Below, one piece after another: positions 1-10,015 of a stretch of 64,000 bases of DNA (position 1 is its first letter; every line of letters starts with the position of its first letter). The stretch is from the NCBI GenBank assembly GCA_036924285.1, contig JAYKYS010000009.1, forward strand, positions 21,804,001 to 21,868,000. Direction: 5' to 3'. The translations under genes were made by a program, and so were the position numbers. This stretch comes from Asterella californica (taxonomy: Eukaryota > Streptophyta > Marchantiopsida > Marchantiales > Aytoniaceae). Below the pieces are notes generated by a model, which was given only the letters and a program-made list of their open reading frames with translations, ran no database searches and was not told where the DNA came from.

Positions 1-950
1 TGAGTAGAGCGAGTGACCGTGCCATTGTACTAAAGTTTGCAGTTTGAAAGTCTATGTCAAAGTTTGAAGAGGATCAAATCAATATCATTATATCAAGGAT
101 ACAGGAAAAGATTCTCGAATTGTTTATGTTCTGCCGGTAATTGCCGAAGAAGAAAAGACTTGAAATCTTCTTTCGAGGTTACATTTATCTTTGTCGTGTA
201 AGGGTCTCTGTACACCAGGTCAGTTCGAGTTCATGACTCCTCCCACCCAGTATGACTGAACCTTCCTAGGATTATTGGTGTTGTACGATATCTGAATTTC
301 TCTCCGTCTACTTTGTCCTCATGCGTTGCTTTCAGTAATGCAAGCACGATAGATCTGGAATGGAATCTACTCTACTGATATCGTCGTGTAAGAACTGGCG
401 GCAAATTGCACGATCTAGTTCAAAGAATGATAGACAGGCACGCAAAACTCGTCAAGGAAGGAAGAAGAGTTTTGTGAGAAGAGGAGTTTTGTGAGAGGAC
501 AAAACGCGCAAACTGACACAGGAACGATCATCCATCGTTACAACAGTATCTTGAAATGTAAGAAACATTTCTTGATCATGTGGAAGAATGAGGTGTGTAC
601 AGCATATCACTTTCCCAGTCCAGTTTAACGCAAATGAACCTGAATGAGCCTCTGGAGGAAACATGCAGATACACTGGAAACTGTATCTCAGTGCACCCTA
701 ACTTCTGCATTTCAACTTTGATGCCTCATCTGACTGGTCGAAAAGTTAACTTGCAAAGTTCGCTAGTGGGAACGGCGAGAAACTGACACTCCCTACCAGA
801 AGAATGGAAGGAAGGCAGGAACAGAGGTTTATGAAACTCAGACTATGGCGAAAGGTTGCAGGCAGTGAACTGATAACGAGACCAAAGCTCATCCAGTTGA
901 TTTATCATGAAATGAAAAGAAGATAGCCTTTTGCAAATTTACGGTTGGCA
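1..950. other. No gene recognised (left edge)
   Basis: Only short frames (up to about 70 codons) occur here, with no recognisable protein, RNA or transposon signature. It is the distal upstream region of the ATAD3 gene and could hold part of a neighbour's untranslated region. Confidence 0.5.
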
Positions 951-972
951 CTCCAGGAGTTAATAAGGGCTT

Positions 973-1004
973 TTAGGGTTTCAGACATCCACGGCAAACC
1001 CTAA
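973..1004. promoter_or_regulatory. Inverted pair of telo-boxes
   Basis: TTAGGGTTT at 973-981 and AAACCCTAA at 996-1004 are the same 9-mer in opposite orientations, separated by 14 bases. In plants the telo-box (AAACCCTAA) is an established promoter or 5'-leader element of growth-related, ribosomal and organelle-biogenesis genes, and also a recruitment site for telobox-binding factors. It lies about 0.6 kb upstream of the ATAD3 start codon, which fits a promoter or transcription start near 1.0-1.5 kb. Regulation of ATAD3 by it is inference. Confidence 0.5.
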
Positions 1005-1595
1005 ACCTCTCTGTGCCTACCATCACAGTGATGGAACCTTTCCTCACTATGCGGCCAGAGGGTCGGTCGGTTGGTCCCGGAGGACGGGGCGACAGGAAGG
1101 ACAGCCCAATTGTAGTGGAGTGGCACGAACGCTTCTGTGGAACGACTGGGCGAGTGATGCTGACGGATCCTTCCTTCTTTGAAGCCCTAGTCGAGGGATC
1201 ACGCAGACCCTGCCCCTAAACCCTCCCCGAGTGTGTCTCTGTGGGACGCTCGTCCGTTGGTCGGTTCTTGACTTGCGGCAGGGCAGGGCGGATCGTTGGG
1301 GTACGATTGTGTCACCAATTCTGTGTCGTAAGATCTACACAAACTTCACGTTAAGTTTCTTCGTAGGGACGTTTCGTTCTGAGGAGAAAAGAGGAATGCT
1401 CGAAGGGCGGTCGATCCACGTACGATGAAACATCTCTCGATTGCTTCTTTTATCTTTTCGGAAGTGGGAATCGGAGGTGACCGGCCCACTGTTGTTCTCA
1501 GGTCGTCGTGGTGGTGGTCGTTGATGTTAAGGTGAGAGACGTGAATTGTGTATACTTAACAGCGATCTTTGTGTTTTGAGTAAAGATTGTCCGAA

Positions 1596-3491
1596 ATGGC
1601 GCCCTGGATTGGACGCGATGTGAAGTTGGCAGCAGCAACGCTCGCATCTGCTTCGTTCTTTCTGTCGAAGCAGACTCCGATTGTTCATGCGGAGCGCAGT
1701 AGCTTATTCGGCTCAGCTGCACGTGGACCTGCTCCTACTCCTGCTCCGGCAGCAGAAGTCTCCTCTTCAGAATCGAAGGAGCAGAAATTGCGCAAGGATG
1801 CCCCGAGAACATCAGAGGTGGGGTTTGATCCGGAAGCATTGGAAAGAGGTGCCAAGGCTTTACGAGAGATAAACGCCTCCGCACATGCAAAGAAGGTTTT
1901 CGAGTTAATGAAGAAGCAAGAAGAAACTCGTCAGGCTGAGGAGAATGCTAAGAGAGCGGAGTATCAAGCCCTTCAGGCGCAATATGAAATTGAGAGGCAA
2001 AAGGCTCTATTCGAGGAGCAGAAGAATCTCATGCAGCAGCAAGCGCAGAGCAAAGCTCAGTTGGCGAGATACGAGGATGAGCTTGCGCGGAAACGGATGC
2101 AGGCGGAGCACGAAGCTTTAAGAGTTCGGAATGCCGAATTAGTCAAGATGCAGGAAGAATCCTCTGCCCGGCAAGAGCAAGTGAGAAGAATGACGGAGGA
2201 GCAGATCCAGGAACAGCGTCGTCAGACGGAGAGGGAGAGGGCCGAAACAGAAAGAGAGACGATTCGAGTGAAGGTGATGGCAGAAGCAGAGGGCCGTGTG
2301 CTGGAAGCAAAAAATTTGGAGGATGTCAACAGGCGGTTGTTCATAGAGAAAGCCGCGCAGGAGAAAGATAAGTGGCTGGCTGCGATCAAGGCCACTCTGG
2401 ACCAGGTTGGAAGTGGTTTCAACAATCTGGTTACTGACAAGGACAAATTGATCGTTGTTGTAGGGGGTGCCACTGCCCTTGCAGCCGGGGTTTATACTTC
2501 TAGAGAGGGAGCTCGGGTATTGTGGAACTACATCGGTCAGATCCTCGGGCAACCATCCCTAATAAGAGAATCATCTAGGGCAAAATTCCCTTTCCTCCGC
2601 CTCAGGAGAAACCAGAGCTCTTTCACGAATTCAGCTTCCACTTCGAGCAGTGGAGCATCAGGTGAGCAAAAAGGGTTTTCGGATGTTGTGCTACATTCAT
2701 CTCTTCATAAAAGGCTTCAGGAGCTCGCAGTTTCCATCGCGAACACAAAGAAGCACAACGCAGCGTTCCGGAATGTTATGTTTTACGGACCGCCGGGAAC
2801 AGGGAAGACAATGGTGGCAAAGAGGCTAGCTTTTCAGTCGGGATTGGACTACGCTGTCATGACAGGCGGTGATGTAGCACCCCTAGGACCGCAGGCTGTT
2901 ACCAAATTGCACGAGCTTTTTGACTGGGCAGGTAGATCGAAGAAAGGCACGTTGCTTTTCATCGATGAGTCGGATGCTTTTTTATCTGAGCGTAATAACA
3001 AGGTTATGACCGAGGCACAACGCAGTGCTCTGAACGCCTTTCTGTACAGAACCGGGGACCAATCGAAGAATTTTCTTCTCGTTCTAGCTACAAATCGACC
3101 TGGGGATCTGGATGCTGCTGTTGTGGATCGTATCGACGAGGTTATGGAGTTCCCCTTTCCAACCCTGCAAGAACGGCTGGATTTGCTGAAGCTGTACTTT
3201 AACACTTACATCATCCAAGCTGGTTCCCGTTCGGGTTGGCAATCCATACTGCAGGGTAGACAGGCGGACAAAATTGACGCTAGTGGAATTACGGAGGAAG
3301 TATTCAGAGTAGCTGCTTCCAAGATCGAAGGATTCAGCGGGAGAGAGATAGCCAAGCTGATGGCAAGTCTGCAAGGGGCGGTGTATGGGAGCATTAGCAC
3401 AGTTCTTACCCCAGAAAAGTTTATTGAAGTTGTGGACTATAAGGTCGACGAGCATCAACGTCGACTGGGGTTCCGCTCAGCAGCCGCTTAA
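1596..3491 (+). CDS. ATAD3: ATAD3-type mitochondrial AAA+ ATPase
   Basis: This is a 631-residue AAA ATPase of the ATAD3 family. Family members are anchored in the mitochondrial inner membrane, where they help organise nucleoids, membrane contacts and biogenesis. Visible order: hydrophobic N-terminus; long charged Glu/Arg/Gln-rich coiled coil from FDPEAL (residue 77) to about 255; membrane segment LIVVVGGATALAAG from residue 285; then the AAA module. That module has Walker A GPPGTGKT (398-405), Walker B LLFIDE (453-458), sensor-1 ATNRP (Asn500) and an arginine-finger region VVDRIDE (Arg512). The length is normal for plant ATAD3. I chose the ATG at 1596 (context CGAAATGG); the frame is closed by TAA at 1581 just upstream, so a start further 5' is excluded. 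The coding frame has no intron. A tandem duplication follows about 0.65 kb downstream. Family assignment is very secure; location is from family knowledge. Confidence 0.97.
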   Translation: MAPWIGRDVKLAAATLASASFFLSKQTPIVHAERSSLFGSAARGPAPTPAPAAEVSSSESKEQKLRKDAPRTSEVGFDPEALERGAKALREINASAHAKKVFELMKKQEETRQAEENAKRAEYQALQAQYEIERQKALFEEQKNLMQQQAQSKAQLARYEDELARKRMQAEHEALRVRNAELVKMQEESSARQEQVRRMTEEQIQEQRRQTERERAETERETIRVKVMAEAEGRVLEAKNLEDVNRRLFIEKAAQEKDKWLAAIKATLDQVGSGFNNLVTDKDKLIVVVGGATALAAGVYTSREGARVLWNYIGQILGQPSLIRESSRAKFPFLRLRRNQSSFTNSASTSSSGASGEQKGFSDVVLHSSLHKRLQELAVSIANTKKHNAAFRNVMFYGPPGTGKTMVAKRLAFQSGLDYAVMTGGDVAPLGPQAVTKLHELFDWAGRSKKGTLLFIDESDAFLSERNNKVMTEAQRSALNAFLYRTGDQSKNFLLVLATNRPGDLDAAVVDRIDEVMEFPFPTLQERLDLLKLYFNTYIIQAGSRSGWQSILQGRQADKIDASGITEEVFRVAASKIEGFSGREIAKLMASLQGAVYGSISTVLTPEKFIEVVDYKVDEHQRRLGFRSAAA

Positions 3492-3879
3492 AATTGCAAG
3501 CCATATAATTTGAGGAATTTTGGGATTGTGAGCTTGACCTCCGGAGACCAGAGAAGAGAACTCATCTGGACCTGCGACATGCAAGCTTCATCCACACACG
3601 GAAAGGTGAAGTCAACCCCCATGACAGTGATTCTCAAGTAAAGCTAGGATCCATCAGGAGCTGAGGTTGTTACAGAGCAGGAAATGTTCTGAAGCTCGGG
3701 AGTGCCAGCCTCATCAACAATTTTGTCAGTATTTAGGACATGTAGAATCTTGTAGCTTAGTGTAAGAAAAGAAGCAGGCTCTTAGCTACCGGCCCTCTTC
3801 TGTGATTCATCATCCGCACAAATTTGCCTCGTGTTTGTAAATCACAATTCACCCACTTCCAGGGATAAAATGGCTTAGT

Positions 3880-3885
3880 AATAAA
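3880..3885 (+). terminator. Candidate polyadenylation signal of ATAD3
   Basis: AATAAA occurs 389 bases after the ATAD3 stop codon, a plausible distance for a plant 3' untranslated region. Plant signals are loosely defined, so this is only a candidate. Confidence 0.35.
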
Positions 3886-4148
3886 TCATGAGCAGTACCG
3901 CATACGTGCATCATCAGCAGGTGCAGTACGCGTGCCATTACCGCTGCTGGCATCCTTCCATTTTACGGACGTGCTAGTCGACCTTCTCTGGCCACGATGG
4001 AACTTTCGGCCTGTGATTCTTTTCCTTCTCAAGTTCGTTCTACTGTTATGTCGCAGTCTCTTACAGAGCACTGTCCACGGTTGGTCTCTGTCCAGAAGGG
4101 TTATGCCCTCTGAGGAATGTCACGTACATAGCCTCCACCACTGCACGT

Positions 4149-4626
4149 GACTTAGTGTGTAGCTCATCATTCGCCGACCGTGAGCGGACGAAGATTTTCA
4201 TACTTTCCATACTAACATGGAAGCTTTAGCCCCAAGCTGAAGAATTCGTGGGTTTTTACATGCAGATTATACCAGAAGCAGCAACCTCTGGACAGAGATA
4301 TCGGACAGTCTTGGTCTCAGGCTGTGAAAACTACATGCTGTGAGAACCCGCGTACGATGAGAGGGGGAGAAAGATATCAGCAGCAGCAGAAGACTTAGTG
4401 TGTAGCTCATCATTCGCCGACCGTGAGCGGACGAAGATTTTCTTACTTTTCATACTAACATGGAAGCTTTAGCCCCAAGCTGAAGAATTCGTGGGTTTTA
4501 CATGCAGATTATACCAGAAGCAGCAACCTCTGGACAGAGATATCGGACAGTCTTGGTCTCAGGCTGTGAAAACTACATGCTGTGAGAACCCGCGTACGAT
4601 GAGAAGGGGAGAAAGATATCAGCAGG
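4149..4626. repeat. Near-identical tandem duplication, 243-bp unit
   Basis: The unit starting GACTTAGTGTGTAGCTCA at 4149 is repeated from 4392 with only a handful of differences. One is a CAGCAG-repeat length change near the end of the unit. The two copies abut directly. The near identity implies a recent duplication. No coding capacity is recognised in the unit. Confidence 0.9.
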
Positions 4627-5566
4627 ATACACGACTTAAGCAGAAAGCAATTCGAGGTGAAGAATTTCTGGTTTGCTTAAAGCTTGGAGTGATCACTACA
4701 GTTTGTTACAGTGTCAAATTGTATGCCAAAATGTCGTGCGAGAGCAATGTATCTGCGACCAAGATCCGAAAGAGGAGAGGACTACTAGTTGACTTGACTT
4801 GAGGTTCTAAGTGAGAACTTATAGTACTGTATATCCAGTGAGTTGATGAGAATAGCAGATACTTTCATAATGTATGACAATACTTGGTTCATCGATGGGC
4901 GATTTGTGGAGATTGTTATATATTCTAGTAAAAGCAAGATATACCATATTCTGATAATAAGCTATAATGCAAGTATTGGCTCTAGATATTAACCACGAGA
5001 CCTTAGACCAATATTCTGCTAATAATTAAATAGAGTTAGAATCCATTCTATTCGCATCAAGTGTACCTAAATCATGCGGTGAAAACCAGCCCACTAAAAT
5101 GATAAATTGCTCGCTATGCCTGTAAAATACTACTGCCTTCGTACTATTGATTACGGCAAACTGTAATAATTCCTTCATTCCATAGCTTTTAGTTATCATG
5201 TTAGAGTGATTTGTAAAGGAAAATTGATTTATGTAGATCGAAGTAGGACCTGTTCCACAATCGTTTGGGTTTACAAGTTTGAGCTTGAGCCCTACTTTCT
5301 TTCGCTGGTACCCATCTATTCCATTCCATTCACCTCCATCTGAATCATTATCATTATGAATCATCATCGTTGAAATTTTCACTAAACATCGAATTACATC
5401 AAATAAAATATGCATCCAAAGTGACGTTCTGGATCACTGAAGCAAAACGACAACGGTAGGTTTGGCAAAATTTCTTTTCTATGTTGTGAAGGGTTTGTAG
5501 AAATATAAAATGATGTTCTAAACTAACTAGATGCGTTGAGAGAAATATGAATATAGGAGAAAGATG
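4627..5566. other. No gene recognised
   Basis: Unique-looking, moderately AT-rich sequence. The longest frame is 129 codons on the minus strand and its product has no recognisable motif. Confidence 0.5.
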
Positions 5567-5925
5567 GAATGAAATAGACATTCATGTTTCAAGGAAAGGA
5601 AAACGGAAGTGGTCTTACATCTAAACTTGATCATGATCCGAAATCTAGACTGATTGGGAAAAGAACTTTTACTTTTAAGAAAAATCAAATTGACATGTTT
5701 AGATATAAACAATCGTTTCCAGAGAAAGCACACTTGGATGTTATGAACAAAAAAGCACGCAAAATGAGTCTGCGTACAATAAATTACAATATAATGTTTT
5801 GATTTATGATCTAATTTTTCTAAAATTAGATAATAAATTAGGTTTAAAAAGAAAAATTAAGATATAAATTAAAAAATATATTTATTTCTAATATATGTAT
5901 TAGGAAAAAAGAAAATATGCATGTT
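5567..5925. repeat. Dispersed repeat E, copy 1
   Basis: About 360 bases resemble 52660-53035. Shared landmarks in the same order include AAAACGGAAGTGGT, GAGAAAGCACACTTGGAT, a run resembling TTATGATCTAATTTTT and a terminal segment containing AATATGCATG. It adjoins a family B hairpin repeat. No reading frame is conserved between copies, so it looks non-coding. The transposon class is unknown. Confidence 0.65.
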
Positions 5926-6215
5926 CTTTTAATTTAATATCTAACCCTTCCTGTTAGAAGGGTTTATATTAAACATCTCAATAAATTAATACATTTATGA
6001 GTATAGCTTTCTTGTCTTATACCTTCTGAACCAGAGTCAACACTTATGGTTTTTCTCTTGCTTTTTTCATGTTTTCAGGTATAAGTTAACAGATGAACGT
6101 TTATAGAATATTTCAATTGTTTGTACTCATTTAATATATATTTTATATTTAACACTTATATATTTCTCTGATAACAAAAAAACAAACAAAAATTCTCAGA
6201 AGTTCATGCATATTC
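5926..6215. repeat. AT-rich hairpin repeat, family B copy 1
   Basis: An imperfect hairpin at 5934-5972 (arms around AACCCTTC / GAAGGGTT) is followed by CACTTATGGTTTTTCTC, a long A+T tract and TCTGATAACAAAAA. The same order recurs near 7.1, 7.4, 31.8, 47.5, 49.7 and 51.6 kb. No coding frame is present. It resembles a non-autonomous interspersed element; the class is not determined. Confidence 0.6.
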
Positions 6216-7004
6216 ATGCACAACATCAAATTACGCTAAATTAATTACTTGTAAAGCCACTGCACTAAAAGTCTAACTTCCTCGCAAATTACTTATTATA
6301 TCACCTAGCATGGTTAACTCGTGCCCTTTGGGTGTATTATTTATGGTTCCCGTGCCTTTATTTTGCGCTTCGTCCAATGGCCGAGGCTCCCCTTTCATCT
6401 TGGTAGTCTTTTCACTCAAACTTGTCCCCAACAAGTTGAAACATGTATGAACTGAAAAGACACGAATTCAATCAATTCTTAAGTTACATCTCAAGGATTG
6501 TGGCTCTTTGCGAACAAGATGTTTCTTTTTACACTATGTAAAGCTAATATAGTAGTTTATAATTTATTTTGAGTCTTGGATTACTTCATTCAATGATATA
6601 TAAATCATTATAATATATCATAATTATGATGTCAAGATTTTTCTTCATCTCTTATATTACCTATACTATTTCAGCATGGATATACTTCACTTCATACTCG
6701 TATTTGGTAGGTCATAAACTTCAAAAAGCTAGATTCAAATGAATCCAGGAGAAATTGTCAAAATTACCATATTGATCTCATGATGGATCACCAAATATGC
6801 AGTGATATCATGTTTTAGAAATATTTGATCATGTGATAATAGTCAAATATTTAAGCTATTTTATTATATATATTAGTTACACCTAAAATGATTAAACAGA
6901 TAAATCATAACCCCATATATTCTTTTCTCATTATTAAACTATAGAAGAAAAATATATTCTTTCAGGACCTCCATGATTTATTCTCACATGTTTTGTATTC
7001 TCAA
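6216..7004. other. AT-rich, no gene recognised
   Basis: A+T-rich sequence with no frame worth noting and no clear repeat structure. Confidence 0.5.
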
Positions 7005-7350
7005 TGACATCCTTGAATGCGAGATACTCATTTACACTTAGAAGTGTACATGAGGTGTAATTTATGTTCTAACCTTTCCCGTCTGAAGGTTAGAACATAA
7101 ATTCATGTCCTCATAAAACGGCGTGGTTTGAGAGTTCGGGTCTCGGACTTATCCTCCCAGTAACGCATCAACCCGGACTCCACTTATGGTTTATATCTGG
7201 ATGAGTTGGCTACTCAGAGATTGATTAAATCTATATCAGTTATGAATTAATTTAATTTTTTATAAAAATATATTTTTATATATTTTTATAATATTTACAT
7301 ATTTTTTGATAAGAGAAAACTAAATTCACTATACAATGCAGTGGGGAAGA
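7005..7350. repeat. Hairpin repeat, family B copy 2
   Basis: It carries a perfect 18-bp-arm hairpin: left arm 7059-7076, right arm 7086-7103, 9-base loop. This is followed by the family landmarks CACTTATGGTTTATATC and GGATGAGTTGGCTACTC, an A+T tract and TTTGATAAGAGAAAAC. The last part, ending near CAGTGGGGAAGA, closely resembles 47660-47720. Confidence 0.7.
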
Positions 7351-7374
7351 ATATTCATGATGATTATACAGGTG

Positions 7375-7680
7375 ATCAAGCATGCATAATAACATGCTAT
7401 TAATGTATTATCTAATCTTTCTTTGCAGAAGGGTTATGTAATAAATTAATATAGACAAAAAGATTAATGTTTATTCTGTTAGGAACTTCCGGTCTTATAG
7501 TCTTAGAAATGCGTTTTCACGCGATGTGATTATGGGTTAAGTGGGGATCTGTAGCAACTTCTGGTTCTTTAACATTTATCATTTATACATGAATTTTTAT
7601 ATTGTATATTATTTTAGTATAAAAGTCTGGTAAAAATTTATTTTCTATAACCAAAAAGAAAAGTCCTGGAAGTTAATTTA
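7375..7680. repeat. Hairpin repeat, family B copy 3
   Basis: An imperfect hairpin at 7399-7450 (arms with TATTATCTAAT / GGTTATGTAATA) is followed by a TTATGGGTTAAG landmark and an A+T tract. It lies directly behind copy 2, so two family members are in tandem here. Confidence 0.55.
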
Positions 7681-8429
7681 CATATTTCATAAACAATAGT
7701 AGAGAAATTTATTATAGCATGTATATCTATCATCTATCTATGTACATCTCTATAATATTTCTTCTGTCCTCGAGATATATATTTCTTCCAGAAAGAACAC
7801 GAGCCATAATAAGAAAAGACACAGAGCCAACCTCTTTCATGAATTTTTCTCTATTTGGCTCTTGTCTTCTTGTACACGTTCTTACGCAGGGGAATTGGGA
7901 TGCATATTCATGATTGATAGCAATCCATAACAGAGTGATACGAAGAAAAAAGAAAACATCAGACTATCAATCTAATCTGAAAATGTCAAATAATATTTTA
8001 TAACTTGGCAATTAACATAGACATATGACTATCTAGTTAAATTTTCAAAGATTTGGTTCTCGATATTCTCGAACATTTCCGAACAATCTCCAAGCTTGTC
8101 ACTCAATAAAGAACACTAATTTCTCCCTTACAAACTTCCTCTTCAAAACTTTACTTGACAAAGTAGACTTTGGCAAAAGTCCATTAAATAAGAATAAATT
8201 ATTTTCGTCATCCCCAGCATCAACATGAATCTTTCTAAAGGCCTGGGGCTGAAGCTTGTATTGCTATATATCTCATCTACTTACATTTGATCTTTTGATC
8301 ACTGCAACTTACTTCCAAGAATCACTTTTGTTTTCATAGTTTCATAAGAGCGAAAACGATCATCATCTTTTAGTTTCTTGCTTGCAGTCCCACTTTTATC
8401 AACTGTTGTGTGTTGCAATGATTCGTCTT
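7681..8429. other. No gene recognised
   Basis: AT-rich sequence with short frames only (up to 64 codons). Nothing recognisable. Confidence 0.5.
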
Positions 8430-8491
8430 ATATAAACACCTTATTGCACAAGGTGTTTATATCATAACGATGCTGATGTTAGATCAGCATC
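8430..8491. repeat. Two adjacent perfect hairpins
   Basis: ATATAAACACCTT (8430-8442) pairs perfectly with 8450-8462 across a 7-base loop. GATGCTGAT (8469-8477) pairs perfectly with 8483-8491 across a 5-base loop. The arms are too short for a canonical plant microRNA precursor. Function is unknown. Confidence 0.6.
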
Positions 8492-8928
8492 ATTTAGACA
8501 TGTTTCAGCTCACAAGCTTCAATTATGAAACAACAATTCACTTTTAGCTTTAGACTTGAAATGTGCCTCCTCTTCTTTCGAAAGTGACTAAGAGCTTCAG
8601 TTCAAATTGAGTATCTTCCGATAATATTAGCTCAGTTCATATCAGTTTTATTCTAGCCAAGGCTCGGGAGCATCCCACGTTTAGAGTTAAATCTTCTGAT
8701 GTTTCTTTTGGATTTCTACAATTTAATGTAATCTTTTGGAAACTTTTCCCAGAGAAAAATGTGAAATGTAGTGAAAATGTGATACACTTTCTGATAATTT
8801 GTACCGTTTTCTTTTCTCGCTTGTCGGAAGAGTTATTGAACGTCGCTAAAATTCCCCCTAGGCACTGATTCTAACACCCTCTCGTGTCATTTGATCTTTT
8901 CATTATCCATACTGTCATTGGGGCTTCA
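8492..8928. other. No gene recognised
   Basis: No coding frame, RNA gene or repeat recognised between the twin hairpins and the hAT-like element. Confidence 0.45.
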
Positions 8929-8936
8929 CCATCGGT

Positions 8937-9493
8937 ATGAAAAATTTACTTGATCACACCCTTCTTGATCTCCTTCTTCTTCTGGTTTGATAATACTCCT
9001 ACTGAGGGAACTAATCACTTCGTCATGTTCGTGATATGTAGTGAAACATACATTAGCTTTCTGAGCATATATATCTGAATTACATTATGTTGTTGAGGTG
9101 ATTTGAATGGCAGAAGTATTTAGTCATGGTCTGATGTAATGAAATCATGAACTGATATAAAACTGAGAACTTTACTCCAAGTCTCTTCAATATAGAACTT
9201 TATCTCTCATAACAGAACTACTACTAGCTTATTAGAACTGATAACAGATCAATCTGTTAAAACTAATCAGAAGAAGAGTGACTTACCTAACTGCTGTCAT
9301 AATGCTTCTCAGGTCAAAGTCATGCCGCGAGTCATCTTTATTTTTTTTTGTCCTTTTACTTTCAGCAGAGTTTTAATGTGACCTCTAATGATATTTAACA
9401 TGAACACATGCTAAAATGTTTACTGTCGGTAGCCAGTGAGAGATGTTATCAAACACAACAAACCTACCGGGAGTGTGATCAAGTAAATTTCTT
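8937..9493. mobile_element. hAT-like MITE, family A copy 1 (557 bp)
   Basis: The ends are inverted copies of AAATTTACTTGATCACAC. The element is flanked by the direct repeat CCATCGGT (8929-8936 and 9494-9501; the match extends to CCATCGGTAT). An 8-bp target duplication is the hAT-superfamily hallmark. No transposase frame is present, so it is non-autonomous. Other copies lie at 34220, 41002 and 46683. Confidence 0.85.
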
Positions 9494-9867
9494 CCATCGG
9501 TATTGAGTCTCTATCAATTTCACTTTAGCTTTCTTTCCTTCGGCTTAGTTTGGTTTTTGACATTTTCTCTTTCGAAAACAGACTTGGATTTACTTTTGGC
9601 CTTCTCTCTAGTCGCTTCCAAGGTTGACAACTCCTGAAGTGACGTGCTCACGAACTTCAAACTTTCGTTTGACTTGACCTTTTCAAACGCGTCATTTATT
9701 AATTAGAGTAATTGCTCAAAAAGGAGAATGACATTAAAGAATCTAAGTGAATTTGAAATGACAGTCTTCTCGCAATAATGCTACGAACGATCAATCACAC
9801 TGTCTGCTCTTAGAAACATCATGATATAGGAGGGAATACTACTTATCCTTCTCCTCAACAATGTAAT

Positions 9868-10015
9868 AATAAAAACGCGAACCAATGAATAGCAAACGGA
9901 TGGGAAGACCCGATCAAGCCTTACAAGGGAAAGAAGGACCCGAAGGGCCAAGCAACAACTACCCCGAAGGGAAGAACAGCGGAACTAAGTCCCGCTATCA
10001 GCACCATGTAATTAC
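9868..10015 (+). mobile_element. LINE 3'-end relic
   Basis: The sequence around ATGAATAGCAAACGGATGGG and the following CAAGCCTTACAAGGGAAAGAAGGA recurs just downstream of a LINE zinc-finger relic near 41.75 kb. It recurs on the opposite strand at 42.1-42.2 kb, and its head near 39.28 kb. It is therefore read as the 3' untranslated end of a LINE family, truncated here with no reverse transcriptase visible. Confidence 0.6.

Noticed and set aside
1587..1595. ATAD3 start at TTG 1587
   Set aside because: It is not an ATG. The ATG at 1596 has a good context and a stop codon (1581) closes the frame just upstream.
8430..8491. microRNA precursor
   Set aside because: Arms of 13 and 9 bp are too short for a 21-nt duplex.
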